From contig NZ_JACSYA010000006.1 in the NCBI RefSeq assembly GCF_029870285.1, forward strand, positions 145,853-209,852: a stretch of 64,000 nucleotides of DNA, in the 5' to 3' direction. Made by a program: the position numbers and the translations under genes. Shown one piece after another: positions 18,856-28,101 of the stretch. Source of the DNA: Delftia sp. PS-11 (GTDB lineage: Bacteria > Pseudomonadota > Gammaproteobacteria > Burkholderiales > Burkholderiaceae_C). Numbering within the stretch: position 1 is the first letter of the stretch; every line of letters begins with the position of its first letter. The notes beneath the pieces were generated by a model. It worked only from the letters and a program-made list of their open reading frames with translations, ran no database searches and was not told the DNA's origin.

Positions 18856-19820
18856 TGCACACCGGCTCCAGAGCGCTGAGTCAATGCTTTCGATTCCTGT
18901 CCCTCCTTGAGGGCCCAGGCACGGAACTCCTCGACAGAGGCAGAAGGCGCAGCCAGATTGCCCTGGCTGGCCAGCCGGGACTTCACCTCTGCGTCCTGCA
19001 GCGCACTGGCGCTGGCATCGAACAACTTCTGCGCCACATCGTCAGGCAAGCCGGCAGGCGCGAACAGTCCGAACCAGAAGGTGTAGTCAAAGCCCGGCAC
19101 GCCCGACTCCTGCATGCCGGGCAGATCCGGGAACAGCGGCGAACGCTGGGCCGTGCTCACAGCCAGCACACGCAGCCTGCCAGATTGCGCCAGCGGCAGC
19201 ACCGAGGGTGGTGTGCCAAAGCTCAGGTCCACATCACCTGCACCCACGGCTTGGATGGAGGGGGCTCCGCCCTTGAAGGGCACATGCAGCATGCGCAGGC
19301 CGCCACTGGCGCCAGCGAAGGACAGCGCGGCAAGATGGGTGATCACGCCAGCGCCGGAGGAGGAATAGCTGAACCTTCCAGGCTGGCTGCGCACCAGCGC
19401 GATCAGTTCGCCCACGTCCTGTGCCGGAAAATCCTTGCGCACGGCCAGCAGCATGGGTGCAGAACTCCAGCGGGTGATGGGCGTGAAATTCCTGGCGCCA
19501 TCGTAGCGCGCGCTCTTGTAGAGCAATTGGTCTGAGCCATAGATGCTGGCGCTGCCCAGCAGCAGCGTATAGCCATCGGCTGGCGCCCGCGCCACATGCT
19601 CGGACGCCAGTGTCGTGCCGGCCCCGGGGCGGTTGTCCACCAGCATGGGCTGCCCAAGGGTCTTGCCTATTTTGTCCGCCACGATGCGTGCCACCGCATC
19701 GGCTCCGCCTCCCGGGGGGAAACCAACAACCAGCGTGACAGGACGCACAGGATAGGACTGAGCCATCGCACTGCCAGCACACCCTGCCAGCAGCAACGAC
19801 ATCACGGTACGCTTGAACAT
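18852..19820 (-). CDS. Bug/TctC-type periplasmic solute-binding protein
   Basis: Orphan tripartite-type receptor of 322 residues with a signal peptide (1-20, ending SAMA), then YPVRPVTLVVGFPPGGGADA and DNRPGAGTTLASEHVARAPADGYTLLL, both Bug signatures. It overlaps the CoA transferase start by four bases. It is one of two Bug receptors in this malonate-type cluster; the other is at 20692-21690. A dicarboxylate such as malonate or a substituted malonate is a reasonable ligand guess from context. Confidence 0.9.
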   Translation of the reverse strand: MFKRTVMSLLLAGCAGSAMAQSYPVRPVTLVVGFPPGGGADAVARIVADKIGKTLGQPMLVDNRPGAGTTLASEHVARAPADGYTLLLGSASIYGSDQLLYKSARYDGARNFTPITRWSSAPMLLAVRKDFPAQDVGELIALVRSQPGRFSYSSSGAGVITHLAALSFAGASGGLRMLHVPFKGGAPSIQAVGAGDVDLSFGTPPSVLPLAQSGRLRVLAVSTAQRSPLFPDLPGMQESGVPGFDYTFWFGLFAPAGLPDDVAQKLFDASASALQDAEVKSRLASQGNLAAPSASVEEFRAWALKEGQESKALTQRSGAGVQ

Positions 19821-19861
19821 GGCTTGTCTCCTCTGGAGTTAGAGGGCTGGCGCGATGCGGA

Positions 19862-20611
19862 TCAACTACCCCTGAATACCGGACTGCGTTTTTCACGCCA
19901 GGCGCGCCCGCCTTCCTTCAGGTCTTCGGAGACGATGCTGCGCTGCACATCGCGCGCAATATCGGCCACGTCATGACAGCCACGCGCGATCAGGTTCAGG
20001 TGCTTTTTCATGCCGAACAAAGGGATGGGCGCCATGGCAGCCAGCGTGGCGGTGAGCTGGTCCACGGCAGCCTCGAAGGCTTCGGGTTCGGCCAGATGGG
20101 TCAGGAAGCCGCAGTCCTTCATCTCCCGCGCCTGCAGGCGTTCACAGGTCAGAAACAGCCGCTTGGCAGTGTCCAGACCCAGCCGGGAGACATAGCGCTC
20201 CAGCCCGCCTGCATAGAAATGCAATCCCAGGCGCGCAGCCGGCATGAACATCTCGGCTGCCGTGCTGCCCACGCGGAAGTCGCAGGCCAGGGCCATGTCC
20301 GTCGCCCCGCCGTAGACGCCGCCGTGAATGGCGGCCACGGTCACGGCGCGGCATTGCTCGATGGCATCCACCATCTCGCCGAAGCTGCGGCCTTGGGTCT
20401 GGCTGCCCTGGATCTCTGATATGTCGTAGCCGCTGCAAAAGTACTTACCCTCGCTGCGCAACACCACCACACGTACATCGTCGCTGCGATTGACATGTGC
20501 CATATGCGCCGAAAGAACACCCAGGTCTTCGGGCGCCAGCTTGTTGGCAGCCCCCGGACGCTGCAGCGTGATAGTGGCCAGATGGTTGCGGATGTCGAGT
20601 CGTGGCGTCAT
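19862..20611 (-). CDS. Crotonase-fold protein lacking hydratase glutamates; possible (methyl)malonyl-CoA decarboxylase-like
   Basis: A 249-residue crotonase-family protein. The oxyanion-hole segments are present (KYFCSGYDISEI and HGGVYGGATDMALACD). The two glutamates of enoyl-CoA hydratases are replaced by Asp105 and Ala125. The GGVYGGATD block and the following region resemble E. coli methylmalonyl-CoA decarboxylase (YgfG/ScpB) more than hydratases; the YgfG histidine position reads Tyr62 and an aromatic pair Phe132-Tyr133 lies near its tyrosine. The ATG at 20611 follows GGAG. The location in a malonate cluster fits decarboxylation of a malonyl-CoA derivative, but the activity is not proven. 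Confidence 0.75.
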   Translation of the reverse strand: MTPRLDIRNHLATITLQRPGAANKLAPEDLGVLSAHMAHVNRSDDVRVVVLRSEGKYFCSGYDISEIQGSQTQGRSFGEMVDAIEQCRAVTVAAIHGGVYGGATDMALACDFRVGSTAAEMFMPAARLGLHFYAGGLERYVSRLGLDTAKRLFLTCERLQAREMKDCGFLTHLAEPEAFEAAVDQLTATLAAMAPIPLFGMKKHLNLIARGCHDVADIARDVQRSIVSEDLKEGGRAWREKRSPVFRGS

Positions 20612-20691
20612 GTGTATCAGCTTCTCCAGAAGTGGTAATGGCTGCAGCGCAGGCATGCAGCGAGCACCGCATGCCTGCGCCACGTGGAGGA

Positions 20692-21690
20692 TTATTCGAT
20701 CTTCGCCCCCGATGCCTTGACCACCTGGGCCCAGCGGGCAATTTCGGAGCGCACCATGGCAGCGAACTGCTGCTGGCCCATGCCGCCATAGTCGGCTCCA
20801 TTGCGTGCCCAGGCGGACTTGATGTCTTCGGCGGCGCCGATGCGCTGCACCTGCTCGATGACCTGGGCCTGAATGGACGGGGGCGTGCCCTTGGGAGCCC
20901 ACAGCCCGTACCAGGTGGTGACGTTGTACTCGGGCAGGCCGGATTCGGCAGCGCATGGCACATCCGGAAAGGCTGGGTTGCGCTTGTCGCCCGAGACCAT
21001 CAGCGCCCGGATGCGCCCGCTCTTGATGTGCTGGGCCGAGGAGCCCAGGCCATCGAACATCATGTCCACATTGCCTGCCATCAGGTCCTGCAGGGCGGGG
21101 CCTGCGCCACGGTAGGGAATATGGGTGATGAAGGTGCGGCTTTGCAGCTTGAACAGCTCCCCCGCCAGATGGTGGGAAGTGCCAGCACCCGCCGAGCCAT
21201 AGTTGTAGCGCCCCGGACTCTTGCGCAGGTCGGCCAGCAGGTCCTGCACAGTCTTGTGCGGCACGTTGCGCGGGTTGACTACCAGGACCTGGGGGACGCT
21301 GGCCAGCAAGGCCAGCGGGACGAAGTCGCGCTCCAGGTCGTAGTCCAGATGCGGGTACACGGCGGGCGCAATCGCATGGTGGGTGCCGCCCATGAAGAAG
21401 TTGTAGCCGTCGGGGGCGAGCTTGGCCGCATAGCTGGCGCCCAGGGTGCCGCCTGCGCCGCCACGGTTGTCCACCACCAGGGGCTTGCCTGCGCTCTTGG
21501 CGAATTGCGCCGAAAACGGCCGGGCAAAGGCATCGGTGCCGCCGCCGGCCGGAAAGGGCACAACGAGGTTCACGGGCCGGGCCGGCCAGTCCGAGGCTGC
21601 ACGGGCCGCCATGGGCCAGGCCAGGGCTGCCACAGAAGCACCGGCGGCGCGCAGCAGCGCGCGCCGTCCCGTGGGATGGAAAGCTTGCAT
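20692..21690 (-). CDS. Bug/TctC-type periplasmic binding protein with twin-arginine-like signal
   Basis: Orphan receptor of 332 residues. The N-terminus has GRRALLRAAGASVAALAWP ending ARAAS, which looks like a Tat-type signal and differs from the Sec-like signals of the two other Bug proteins here. The mature part shows WPARPVNLVVPFPAGGGTDA and DNRGGAGGTLGASYAAK, Bug signatures. It is 98 bases after the malonyl-CoA decarboxylase gene and 80 bases before the crotonase gene on the same strand. Confidence 0.9.
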   Translation of the reverse strand: MQAFHPTGRRALLRAAGASVAALAWPMAARAASDWPARPVNLVVPFPAGGGTDAFARPFSAQFAKSAGKPLVVDNRGGAGGTLGASYAAKLAPDGYNFFMGGTHHAIAPAVYPHLDYDLERDFVPLALLASVPQVLVVNPRNVPHKTVQDLLADLRKSPGRYNYGSAGAGTSHHLAGELFKLQSRTFITHIPYRGAGPALQDLMAGNVDMMFDGLGSSAQHIKSGRIRALMVSGDKRNPAFPDVPCAAESGLPEYNVTTWYGLWAPKGTPPSIQAQVIEQVQRIGAAEDIKSAWARNGADYGGMGQQQFAAMVRSEIARWAQVVKASGAKIE

Positions 21691-21788
21691 GACTTGTCTC
21701 CTTGTCGCCTCTTCGAGAGGCTTTTTTCATTGTCAGGCGCAGCAGCCCCTGTACGCATGGGAAAGATGCGGCACGGGCCGCGCCTTTC

Positions 21789-23237
21789 TCACTTGCACAG
21801 GGCGTCGATGTCGGGGGACACCGGTATGCGGCCCTGCGCCAGCAGGCCGCGATGTTTGTCCAGGCGTTTGAGATCGTAGAGGTAATTGACCATCAGGCCC
21901 AGCGACTGCTTGAGTCCCTTGGGCGACAGGTCGGCAGCCCAGTTCAGCCGCTCCACGCGCGCACCGTTGCCCAGGTGAAAGCGGGCCACGGGGTCCAGCG
22001 GCCGGCCCTTGGTGGTCTCGCGCCCCAGGTAGTGGGCCGCGCAAAACAGCAGCGCGCGGCGCACGGGCGCATCGGGCGGCAGGGACTGCGGCGCCTCCAG
22101 GGCTGCCAGCAGATGCTCGGCGCCCATGCCGCCGGCCTCCTGCGCAAAGGCCTTGCGCAGGCGCTCGTCCATTTTTTCCAGCACGGCATCGCCATGCCTG
22201 GCAATCCAGGCGCGCAGCCCGGGAATCGGCGACAGCGTGGCGAAATGGCGCAGGCGCGGGAACTCCCGCGTCAGCGTCTGCACCACGTGTTTGATCAGCG
22301 AGTCGCCAAAGCTCACGCCGCGCAGGCCGGTCTGGGTGTTGCTGATCGAATAGAAGATGGCCGTGGTGGCTCTCTCCAGATCGGCGGCGGCGGCGGCTTC
22401 GTCCAACAGCGGCGCGATGCTGTCCGACATCTTGTCCACAAGGGCCACCTCCACGAAGATCAGCGGCACACTGGGCATGCGCGGGTGAAAGAGTCCATAG
22501 CAGCGCCGGTCGCTGTCAAGCCGGTTCTTGAGGTCGGCCCAGCTGCGGATATCGTGCACGGCCTCGTACTCGATGAGCTTTTCGATCAGCGAAGCCGGCG
22601 AGTCCCAGCTCAGGCGGCGCAGTTCCAGCAGGGCCACATCGAACCAGGACGAAAACAGGTGCTCCAGTTCGGCGTCCAATGCCGCAAACCGCGGCTGTTC
22701 GGCCTTGGGCAGCGCCAGCAGCTGGGCGCGCAGGTCCACCAGAAAGCCCATGCCTGCCTGGGGCTGGGCGAAGCGTTGCAGCAGCCGCGTGCGCGGCGAC
22801 ATCAGCGCACGGCGCAGGTCCATCTCGGCATGGCCGCGCTCGGCATCGCTGGCTGCCGTGTCATAGCGCTTGCGCGCGGCCAGCAGGGCTTCGGCATCGG
22901 GCCCGAACTGATCGATGATCAGGGTCCACAGTTCCTTGCGCGCAGGCAGTTCGGCCTGGGCATGCCAGTGCATGAGCTGCTGGGCGTGGCGTCCGCCTTC
23001 GACGTCGCTGAGCGAGGCATCGGCCGCCGCCTGCAGGTCTTCCATGAGCTTGCGCAGCTCGCGCGGAGACAGGACCTCCTCGCCGCGCCGCAAGGTGGCC
23101 TGCAGGCGCTGGGCCATGCTGCGCGGCACAGCCGCCTTGGGCGCATCGACGCCCTCTTTCTTCGCCGCAGGCGCGGCAGCATCGGTGCTACGGAACCGGG
23201 ACACGTTGCGTGCAATCCAGTCGGTGGCCAGACCCAT
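21789..23237 (-). CDS. matA: Malonyl-CoA decarboxylase
   Basis: Converts malonyl-CoA to acetyl-CoA and CO2. The 482-residue protein has the family's helical N-terminal domain (through about residue 190) and the acetyltransferase-like C-terminal domain with AIFYSISNTQTGLRGVSFGD, HFATLSPIPGLRAW, DPVARFHLGNGA and NYLYDL, all MCD hallmarks. It is the first gene of the minus-strand run that ends with matB, so malonate is activated by MatB and decarboxylated here. Its promoter region contains an inverted repeat (23272-23299). Confidence 0.93.
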   Translation of the reverse strand: MGLATDWIARNVSRFRSTDAAAPAAKKEGVDAPKAAVPRSMAQRLQATLRRGEEVLSPRELRKLMEDLQAAADASLSDVEGGRHAQQLMHWHAQAELPARKELWTLIIDQFGPDAEALLAARKRYDTAASDAERGHAEMDLRRALMSPRTRLLQRFAQPQAGMGFLVDLRAQLLALPKAEQPRFAALDAELEHLFSSWFDVALLELRRLSWDSPASLIEKLIEYEAVHDIRSWADLKNRLDSDRRCYGLFHPRMPSVPLIFVEVALVDKMSDSIAPLLDEAAAAADLERATTAIFYSISNTQTGLRGVSFGDSLIKHVVQTLTREFPRLRHFATLSPIPGLRAWIARHGDAVLEKMDERLRKAFAQEAGGMGAEHLLAALEAPQSLPPDAPVRRALLFCAAHYLGRETTKGRPLDPVARFHLGNGARVERLNWAADLSPKGLKQSLGLMVNYLYDLKRLDKHRGLLAQGRIPVSPDIDALCK

Positions 23238-23271
23238 TCAGACTCTCCTCCATGTCAAACAGTCACGCAAG

Positions 23272-23299
23272 TGTCATTTGACCGCCTGAGCCAATGACA
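23272..23299. promoter_or_regulatory. Candidate operator upstream of the malonate cluster
   Basis: Perfect inverted repeat TGTCATT-N14-AATGACA, 35-62 bases upstream of the malonyl-CoA decarboxylase ATG. No regulator gene lies in the cluster, so the protein that binds it is unknown. Confidence 0.5.
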
Positions 23300-23409
23300 A
23301 TTGCCTGCAGCTTGCATTATGAAAGGCCATGGGCAGCAGCGTGTACGCCAACGCCGTATCTTGCCTGCGGAATATCCCGATACGGGCGGGCTGCGCCTTT
23401 TTGCCAGGT

Positions 23410-24237
23410 TCAGGCAGACCGGCCCGCATACGCGGGGCGGCCGGCAGCCCACAGCCACATGGCCATGCCGCCGATCACCATCGGCACGCACAGCCACTGG
23501 CCCATGCTCATGCCCAGGGACAGCAGGCCCAGGAAGTCGTCAGGCTCACGGAAGTATTCGGCCGTAAAGCGCAGCACGCCGTATCCGATCAGAAACACGG
23601 CAGCCACCTGCCCCGGTTTGTGCTCCTTGCGGGCGTACAGCCACAGCACCACGAACAGCAGCAATCCTTCCAGCAGGAACTGGTAGATCTGGGATGGGTG
23701 GCGGGGCAGCATGGCGCCGCTTTGCGGGAACACCATGGCCCAGGGCAGCTCGGGGCTGGCAAAGCGCCCCCAGAGTTCGCCGTTGATGAAGTTGCCGACG
23801 CGCCCGGCCGCCAGCCCCGTGGGCACGCAGGGCGCCACGAAGTCGGCCACCTCCAGCCAGGAGCGGGCACGCGAGCGCGCAAACCAGACCATGGCGACGA
23901 TCACGCCGACCAGGCCGCCATGAAAGCTCATGCCGCCCTGCCAGACGTAGAAGATCTCCAGCGGGTGAGAAAGATAGTAGCCCGGCTTGTAGAACAGGCA
24001 GTAGCCCAGCCTTCCGCCCGCCACCACGCCCAGCACCCCCAGAAACAGGATGTCTTCCACATCCTTGCGGCTCCAGGCGCGCTCGCCCTGCATGCGCGCA
24101 AAGGGAGGATGGCCCAGGCGGCGCGTGCCCAGCCAGAGAAAAAGGCCGAAGGCGGCCAGATAGGTCAGGCCATACCAGTGCACGGCAAGAGGCCCTATCT
24201 GCAGGGCCACGGGATCGATCTGCGGATACATCAGCAT
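23410..24237 (-). CDS. lgt: Prolipoprotein diacylglyceryl transferase
   Basis: Inner-membrane enzyme that moves diacylglyceryl from phosphatidylglycerol to the lipobox cysteine of prolipoproteins. The roughly 275-residue product has about seven membrane helices, the catalytic region MSFHGGLVG and the signature [14 protein letters not shown]. Several ATGs are possible (24237 gives MLMYPQIDP; 24246 and 24264 add a few residues). It sits as a housekeeping gene between the malonate and hydroxycinnamate clusters. Confidence 0.97.
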   Translation of the reverse strand: MLMYPQIDPVALQIGPLAVHWYGLTYLAAFGLFLWLGTRRLGHPPFARMQGERAWSRKDVEDILFLGVLGVVAGGRLGYCLFYKPGYYLSHPLEIFYVWQGGMSFHGGLVGVIVAMVWFARSRARSWLEVADFVAPCVPTGLAAGRVGNFINGELWGRFASPELPWAMVFPQSGAMLPRHPSQIYQFLLEGLLLFVVLWLYARKEHKPGQVAAVFLIGYGVLRFTAEYFREPDDFLGLLSLGMSMGQWLCVPMVIGGMAMWLWAAGRPAYAGRSA

Positions 24238-24293
24238 GGCACGCATTGTGCCGCAGTGCCGCAAGGCAGACGCCGGCCAGGGATTGGCGCGGA

Positions 24294-24752
24294 TTACTGG
24301 CCCGGCGGCACGGCCGTGAGCTTGTCGAGCGCGACGAGCAGGTGGGCTCTTTCGGCGGGCGACAACAGTTGCTCGAGCTCATCCTCAAGCCGTGCCACCT
24401 CGCCTTCGGCAAGGCCCTGCAGCGCGCGGCCTTCGGGTGTCAGGTGCAGCTGCTGCAGCCTGCGGTCACGCGGGTCGGGCTGGCGCTGGATCAGGCCGCG
24501 CTGCACCAGGCGCTCGACCACGGGCACCAGATTGGATGGCGAAATGTCCAGCGCCTCCCCCAGCTGGCGCAGGTAGATGCCCGGATTGCTGTCCAGCAGC
24601 ACGAGGATGGAGAACTCGCTGGGTTTGAGGTCGAACCCCGCCACGCGCTGCGCGAACAGCTTGTGGATGTGGATTTCGGTGCGCGTGAGCCGGTATCCGA
24701 GATAGCGCTGCAGACGCGACTGATCGATCGTGGATTCGGAAATGCTGTCCAT
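24294..24752 (-). CDS. MarR-family regulator of the hydroxycinnamate cluster
   Basis: A 152-residue MarR protein with the winged-helix segment [23 protein letters not shown] and the wing [20 protein letters not shown]. The start may be 24752 or 24758. It is the last gene of the minus-strand run with the acyl-CoA dehydrogenase, transporter, ligase and hydratase-lyase. Ferulate and coumarate clusters in other proteobacteria (ferC in Sphingobium, hcaR in Acinetobacter) carry a MarR repressor whose inducer is the hydroxycinnamoyl-CoA, so the same role is likely here. Confidence 0.85.
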   Translation of the reverse strand: MDSISESTIDQSRLQRYLGYRLTRTEIHIHKLFAQRVAGFDLKPSEFSILVLLDSNPGIYLRQLGEALDISPSNLVPVVERLVQRGLIQRQPDPRDRRLQQLHLTPEGRALQGLAEGEVARLEDELEQLLSPAERAHLLVALDKLTAVPPGQ

Positions 24753-24839
24753 GCGCACAAGCCTGGCTGAAAAAGAATGCAGAAAGATGGGCTGCCGCGC
24801 CAGCCGCCGACGGTCGGCAGCCGCCGGCGCGGCATGCGA

Positions 24840-26615
24840 TCATAAGGCGCCGGGCAAGGCCACCACGGCAGACGCCTGGATGCGGCGCTGCCAATGCTCG
24901 GCATCGAGCAGTCCATGGCTGAAGAAGTAGTGTGCGCTCGCCGTCTTGGCTTCGCGCAGCGATGCATCCTCCAATCCCTGGCTGACGCGCACGGCGCGCG
25001 CCCAGGCAAATGCCATGCACAGCGTGCCGGTCAGACGCAGATAGTCTTCGGCACAGCGCGGCGCCAGCTCCGCATCGGCCTGCGCGCCAGCGCACAGCTC
25101 TTGCGTCAACGCCTGCAGCCTGTCACCCCAGGCGCGCAGCGGCGCCGCGAATTGCGCCTCCAGCCCGGCTGCGGCGCAGGCATCGGCCTCGTCGCGCAGC
25201 ACCTGCAGCAGCGGCGCCAGCGCGCTGCCGCCGCTGGCGCAGACCTTGCGCTGCAGCAGGTCCAGCGCCTGGATCTGGTTGGTGCCCTCGTAGATCATGG
25301 CAATGCGCGCATCGCGCAGCGTCTGCTCGATGCGGTATTCGTGCACATAGCCATAGCCGCCGAAGACCTGCAGCGCATCGCTGGCCAGCGCAAAGCCCCT
25401 TTCGGTAAAGAAGGACTTGACCACAGGCGTCAGCAGCGATGCCAGCGCATGTGCGCGGCTGCGTTCCTGCGCATCGGGGGCATGTTCGGAAAGGTCCAGC
25501 TGATGGGCCACCCAGCTGGCGATGGCGCGCATGCCCTCGGACCAGACACGCAGGTCCAGCAGAATGCGGCGCATGGCCGGCTGCAGCGCAATGGGGTCGG
25601 CCGGCCCCTGCGCATCGGCGGGCCGTGGCTGCACGCGCATCTGGCGCCGCTCGGCAGCATAGGCGCGCGCCAGCTGCCAGGCCATCTCGGCGTGGCCCAC
25701 ACCCTGCAGGCCCACATGCAGCCGCGCCGAGTTCATCATCACGAACATGGCCGCCAGGCCCTGGTGGGGCTGGCCGACCAGCCAGGCCTGGGCATCCTCG
25801 AAGCGCATGGCGCAGGTGGCGCTGCCCTTGATGCCCATCTTCTTTTCAATGCCGTCGCAGTGGATGCCATTGGGCACCAGCGTGCCGTCGCGCGGAATGC
25901 CGCGCGGCGCGAGAAACAGCGACAGCCCGCGCGTGCCGGCCGGCGCATCGGGCAGGCGTGCCAGCACCAGATGCACGATGTTCTCGCTCATGTCCTGGTC
26001 GCCGCCCGAGATGAATATCTTGCTGCCGTCGATGCGGTAGCTGCCGTCGCCCGCAGGACGCGCCTGGGTGCGCAGCAGTCCCAGGTCGGAGCCGGCCTGG
26101 GGCTCGGTCAGGCACATAGTGGCCAGCCAGCGGCCACTGACGATGTGCGGCAGATAGGTGGTGCGCAGGTGCTCGTCGCCATGAGCGTGCAGGCAGGCGT
26201 AGGCGCCGTGCAGGATGCCGGGATACATGGTCCAGCCATGGTTGGCCGAGGCCAGCATCTCGTGCAGGGCGGCGTCCAGCAGCTGGGGCAGGCCCTGGCC
26301 GCCCGCCTCGGGCACGCAGGCCAGCGCAGGCCAGCCCGCCTCGACAAAGGCCGCATAGGCGGCAGGAAAGCCGTCAGGCGTGCGCACCCTGCCCTGCTCC
26401 AGGCTGCAGCCCTGCAGGTCGGCGCCGCCGTTGAGTGGCGCCAGCACGTCCGCGCAGAACCGCCCTGCGGCCTCGACGACCATGTCGGCGGTTTCCTGGT
26501 CCATGGCCTCATGGGCCGGCATGCGCTGCCAGTCGGCCTCGGCAGCCAGCCAGTGGCGGTGAATGAATGCGATGTCCTGCAGCGGGGGCTGGTAGTGGGA
26601 TGTTGGCGTGCTCAT
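24840..26615 (-). CDS. Acyl-CoA dehydrogenase, probably for phenylpropanoid-CoA
   Basis: FAD enzyme of 591 residues. It shows the long FadE-type architecture: an N-terminal helical domain, a middle beta domain with TMCLTEPQAGSDLGLL, a C-terminal helical domain with GGYGYVHEYRIEQTLRDARI and the catalytic glutamate in IYEGTNQIQ, then an extra C-terminal extension. Its ATG overlaps the transporter stop by four bases. In the Acinetobacter hca cluster, hcaD encodes an acyl-CoA dehydrogenase that oxidises dihydro-hydroxycinnamoyl-CoA; the neighbours here support a similar job. Confidence 0.88.
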   Translation of the reverse strand: MSTPTSHYQPPLQDIAFIHRHWLAAEADWQRMPAHEAMDQETADMVVEAAGRFCADVLAPLNGGADLQGCSLEQGRVRTPDGFPAAYAAFVEAGWPALACVPEAGGQGLPQLLDAALHEMLASANHGWTMYPGILHGAYACLHAHGDEHLRTTYLPHIVSGRWLATMCLTEPQAGSDLGLLRTQARPAGDGSYRIDGSKIFISGGDQDMSENIVHLVLARLPDAPAGTRGLSLFLAPRGIPRDGTLVPNGIHCDGIEKKMGIKGSATCAMRFEDAQAWLVGQPHQGLAAMFVMMNSARLHVGLQGVGHAEMAWQLARAYAAERRQMRVQPRPADAQGPADPIALQPAMRRILLDLRVWSEGMRAIASWVAHQLDLSEHAPDAQERSRAHALASLLTPVVKSFFTERGFALASDALQVFGGYGYVHEYRIEQTLRDARIAMIYEGTNQIQALDLLQRKVCASGGSALAPLLQVLRDEADACAAAGLEAQFAAPLRAWGDRLQALTQELCAGAQADAELAPRCAEDYLRLTGTLCMAFAWARAVRVSQGLEDASLREAKTASAHYFFSHGLLDAEHWQRRIQASAVVALPGAL

Positions 26616-28015
26616 GCCTTGTTCTCCGAAGTGGCCGCAACAAGGCGGCGATAGGGACCGATGGCGCTGGCCAGGCAGGCCACGGACAGCGCGGCGGCCA
26701 GGGCGGAAACCAGGCCCAGGGACAGGCCCACGCTTTTCTCATCATGCAGGACAAAGTCCGTGCAGAAAGCTACCAGGAAGGGGCCCATGCCCAGGCCGAT
26801 CAGGTTGATCAGCAGCAGATAGATGGAGGTGACCTGGCCGCGCAGCTGGTTGGGCGTCACGGCCTGCAGGATGGGCGGCGCCAGCGCCACCGGCATGCCC
26901 AGGAAGAATGTGGTCGCAGCCACGGCCACCAGGGCGACGGTGGGCGATGGCGCAAAAGCCAGCGCCAGCCCCGTCAGCACCAGCACGGCTGTGGCCGCCA
27001 GCGAAATCACGACCGAGCCCACGAGCTTGCCGCGCGCGGTCAGGTGGTCGGCCAGCAGGCCGCTGAGCAGCATGCCGCCGATGCCGAAGGTCAGGATGAT
27101 GACGCCATAGGCCGGACCGATTTCGCCGGGCGTCCAGCCCCACTGGCGGATGAAGGTGGCTGGCAGCCAGGCGGTCACGCCAAACGTGATCATGGCGGTG
27201 ATGCCGGGGGCCAGCAGCAGCGGCACAAAGGCGCGCTTGTGGCGCAGCACGTAGGACAGATCAGGGGCAGGCCCGGCAGGCTGCGCCGCTGCCGCCTGGG
27301 CGGCTTTGCCCGCAGCCGCATGGGCCAGGCCCCGGCGCAGCGGCTCGCGCACGGTGTACATCAGCGCCACCAGCGGAATGCCGGGCAGCGCCACGAAGAT
27401 GAAGGCAGCCTGCCAGGGCTTGAAACTGCCCAGCAGCGGAAAGACCACCTCGCCCGCCTGGCTCGTGGCCTGGATGACCAGGCCGCCGACGATGAAGGCC
27501 GTGGCCGAGCCGATATAGACACCCGAGGTGTAGATGCTCATGGCGCGTGCGCGGCGCTCGGGCGGGAAGTAATCGGCCAGCATGGAATAGGCTGCAGGCG
27601 ACAGCGAGGCCTCGCCAATGCCCACGAACATGCGCGCCACGAACAGCGAGACAAAGCCCGTGACATAGCCGCCAGCCGCCGTGGCCACGACCCAGATGGC
27701 CATGCCGATGATGATGAGGTTGCGCCGGTTCCAGCGGTCGGCCAGACGGCCCAGGAAAATGCCGACGAAGGTGTAGAAGATGGCGAAGGCGAAGCCGTGG
27801 ACGATGCTGAACACCCAGTCCGACAGCTGCAGGTCCTTCTTGATGGGCTGCACCAGCAGTCCCAGGATCTGGCGGTCCACGAAGGACAGCGTATAGGCCA
27901 GCAGCAAGATGATGGCCACATAGTAGGCATAGCCGAGTCCGGAAGGCGTGGCGGCTGCGGGTGCAAGCCTGGACGCGGACGCGGATGCACGGCCCGGCGG
28001 ATAAGGCAGGCTCAT
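26612..28015 (-). CDS. MFS transporter, probable hydroxycinnamate uptake
   Basis: A 467-residue, twelve-helix major facilitator of the spinster-like group, with SFVDRQILGLLVQPIKKDL in helix 1 and the loop 2-3 motif GRLADRWNRRNLI. The ATG at 28015 follows GGAGG. The gene overlaps the acyl-CoA dehydrogenase start and follows the acyl-CoA ligase after a hairpin-bearing gap. Its position in a hydroxycinnamate cluster suggests uptake of ferulate, coumarate or dihydro forms, as for HcaK; this is inferred from context. Confidence 0.85.
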   Translation of the reverse strand: MSLPYPPGRASASASRLAPAAATPSGLGYAYYVAIILLLAYTLSFVDRQILGLLVQPIKKDLQLSDWVFSIVHGFAFAIFYTFVGIFLGRLADRWNRRNLIIIGMAIWVVATAAGGYVTGFVSLFVARMFVGIGEASLSPAAYSMLADYFPPERRARAMSIYTSGVYIGSATAFIVGGLVIQATSQAGEVVFPLLGSFKPWQAAFIFVALPGIPLVALMYTVREPLRRGLAHAAAGKAAQAAAAQPAGPAPDLSYVLRHKRAFVPLLLAPGITAMITFGVTAWLPATFIRQWGWTPGEIGPAYGVIILTFGIGGMLLSGLLADHLTARGKLVGSVVISLAATAVLVLTGLALAFAPSPTVALVAVAATTFFLGMPVALAPPILQAVTPNQLRGQVTSIYLLLINLIGLGMGPFLVAFCTDFVLHDEKSVGLSLGLVSALAAALSVACLASAIGPYRRLVAATSENKA

Positions 28016-28067
28016 GAAGACCTCCTGTGGAGGAAGGGAAACGGAAAGGAAGCGGTAGAAATGGAAA

Positions 28068-28090
28068 GGGCCGGCGCAGCGCGCCGGCCC
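28068..28090 (-). other. Strong intergenic hairpin within the hydroxycinnamate operon
   Basis: Perfect ten-base inverted repeat GGGCCGGCGC-AGC-GCGCCGGCCC between the ligase stop and the transporter start. No T run follows. It may partly end transcription or protect the upstream message, setting lower levels for the downstream genes. Confidence 0.6.
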
Positions 28091-28101
28091 CTGCGCCGGC
28101 A

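Noticed and set aside
19862..21730. A 622-codon minus-strand frame that looks like a receptor-crotonase fusion
   Set aside because: The first half is an out-of-frame shadow of the Bug receptor at 20692-21690. Only the part from 20611 on has crotonase motifs and a ribosome site.
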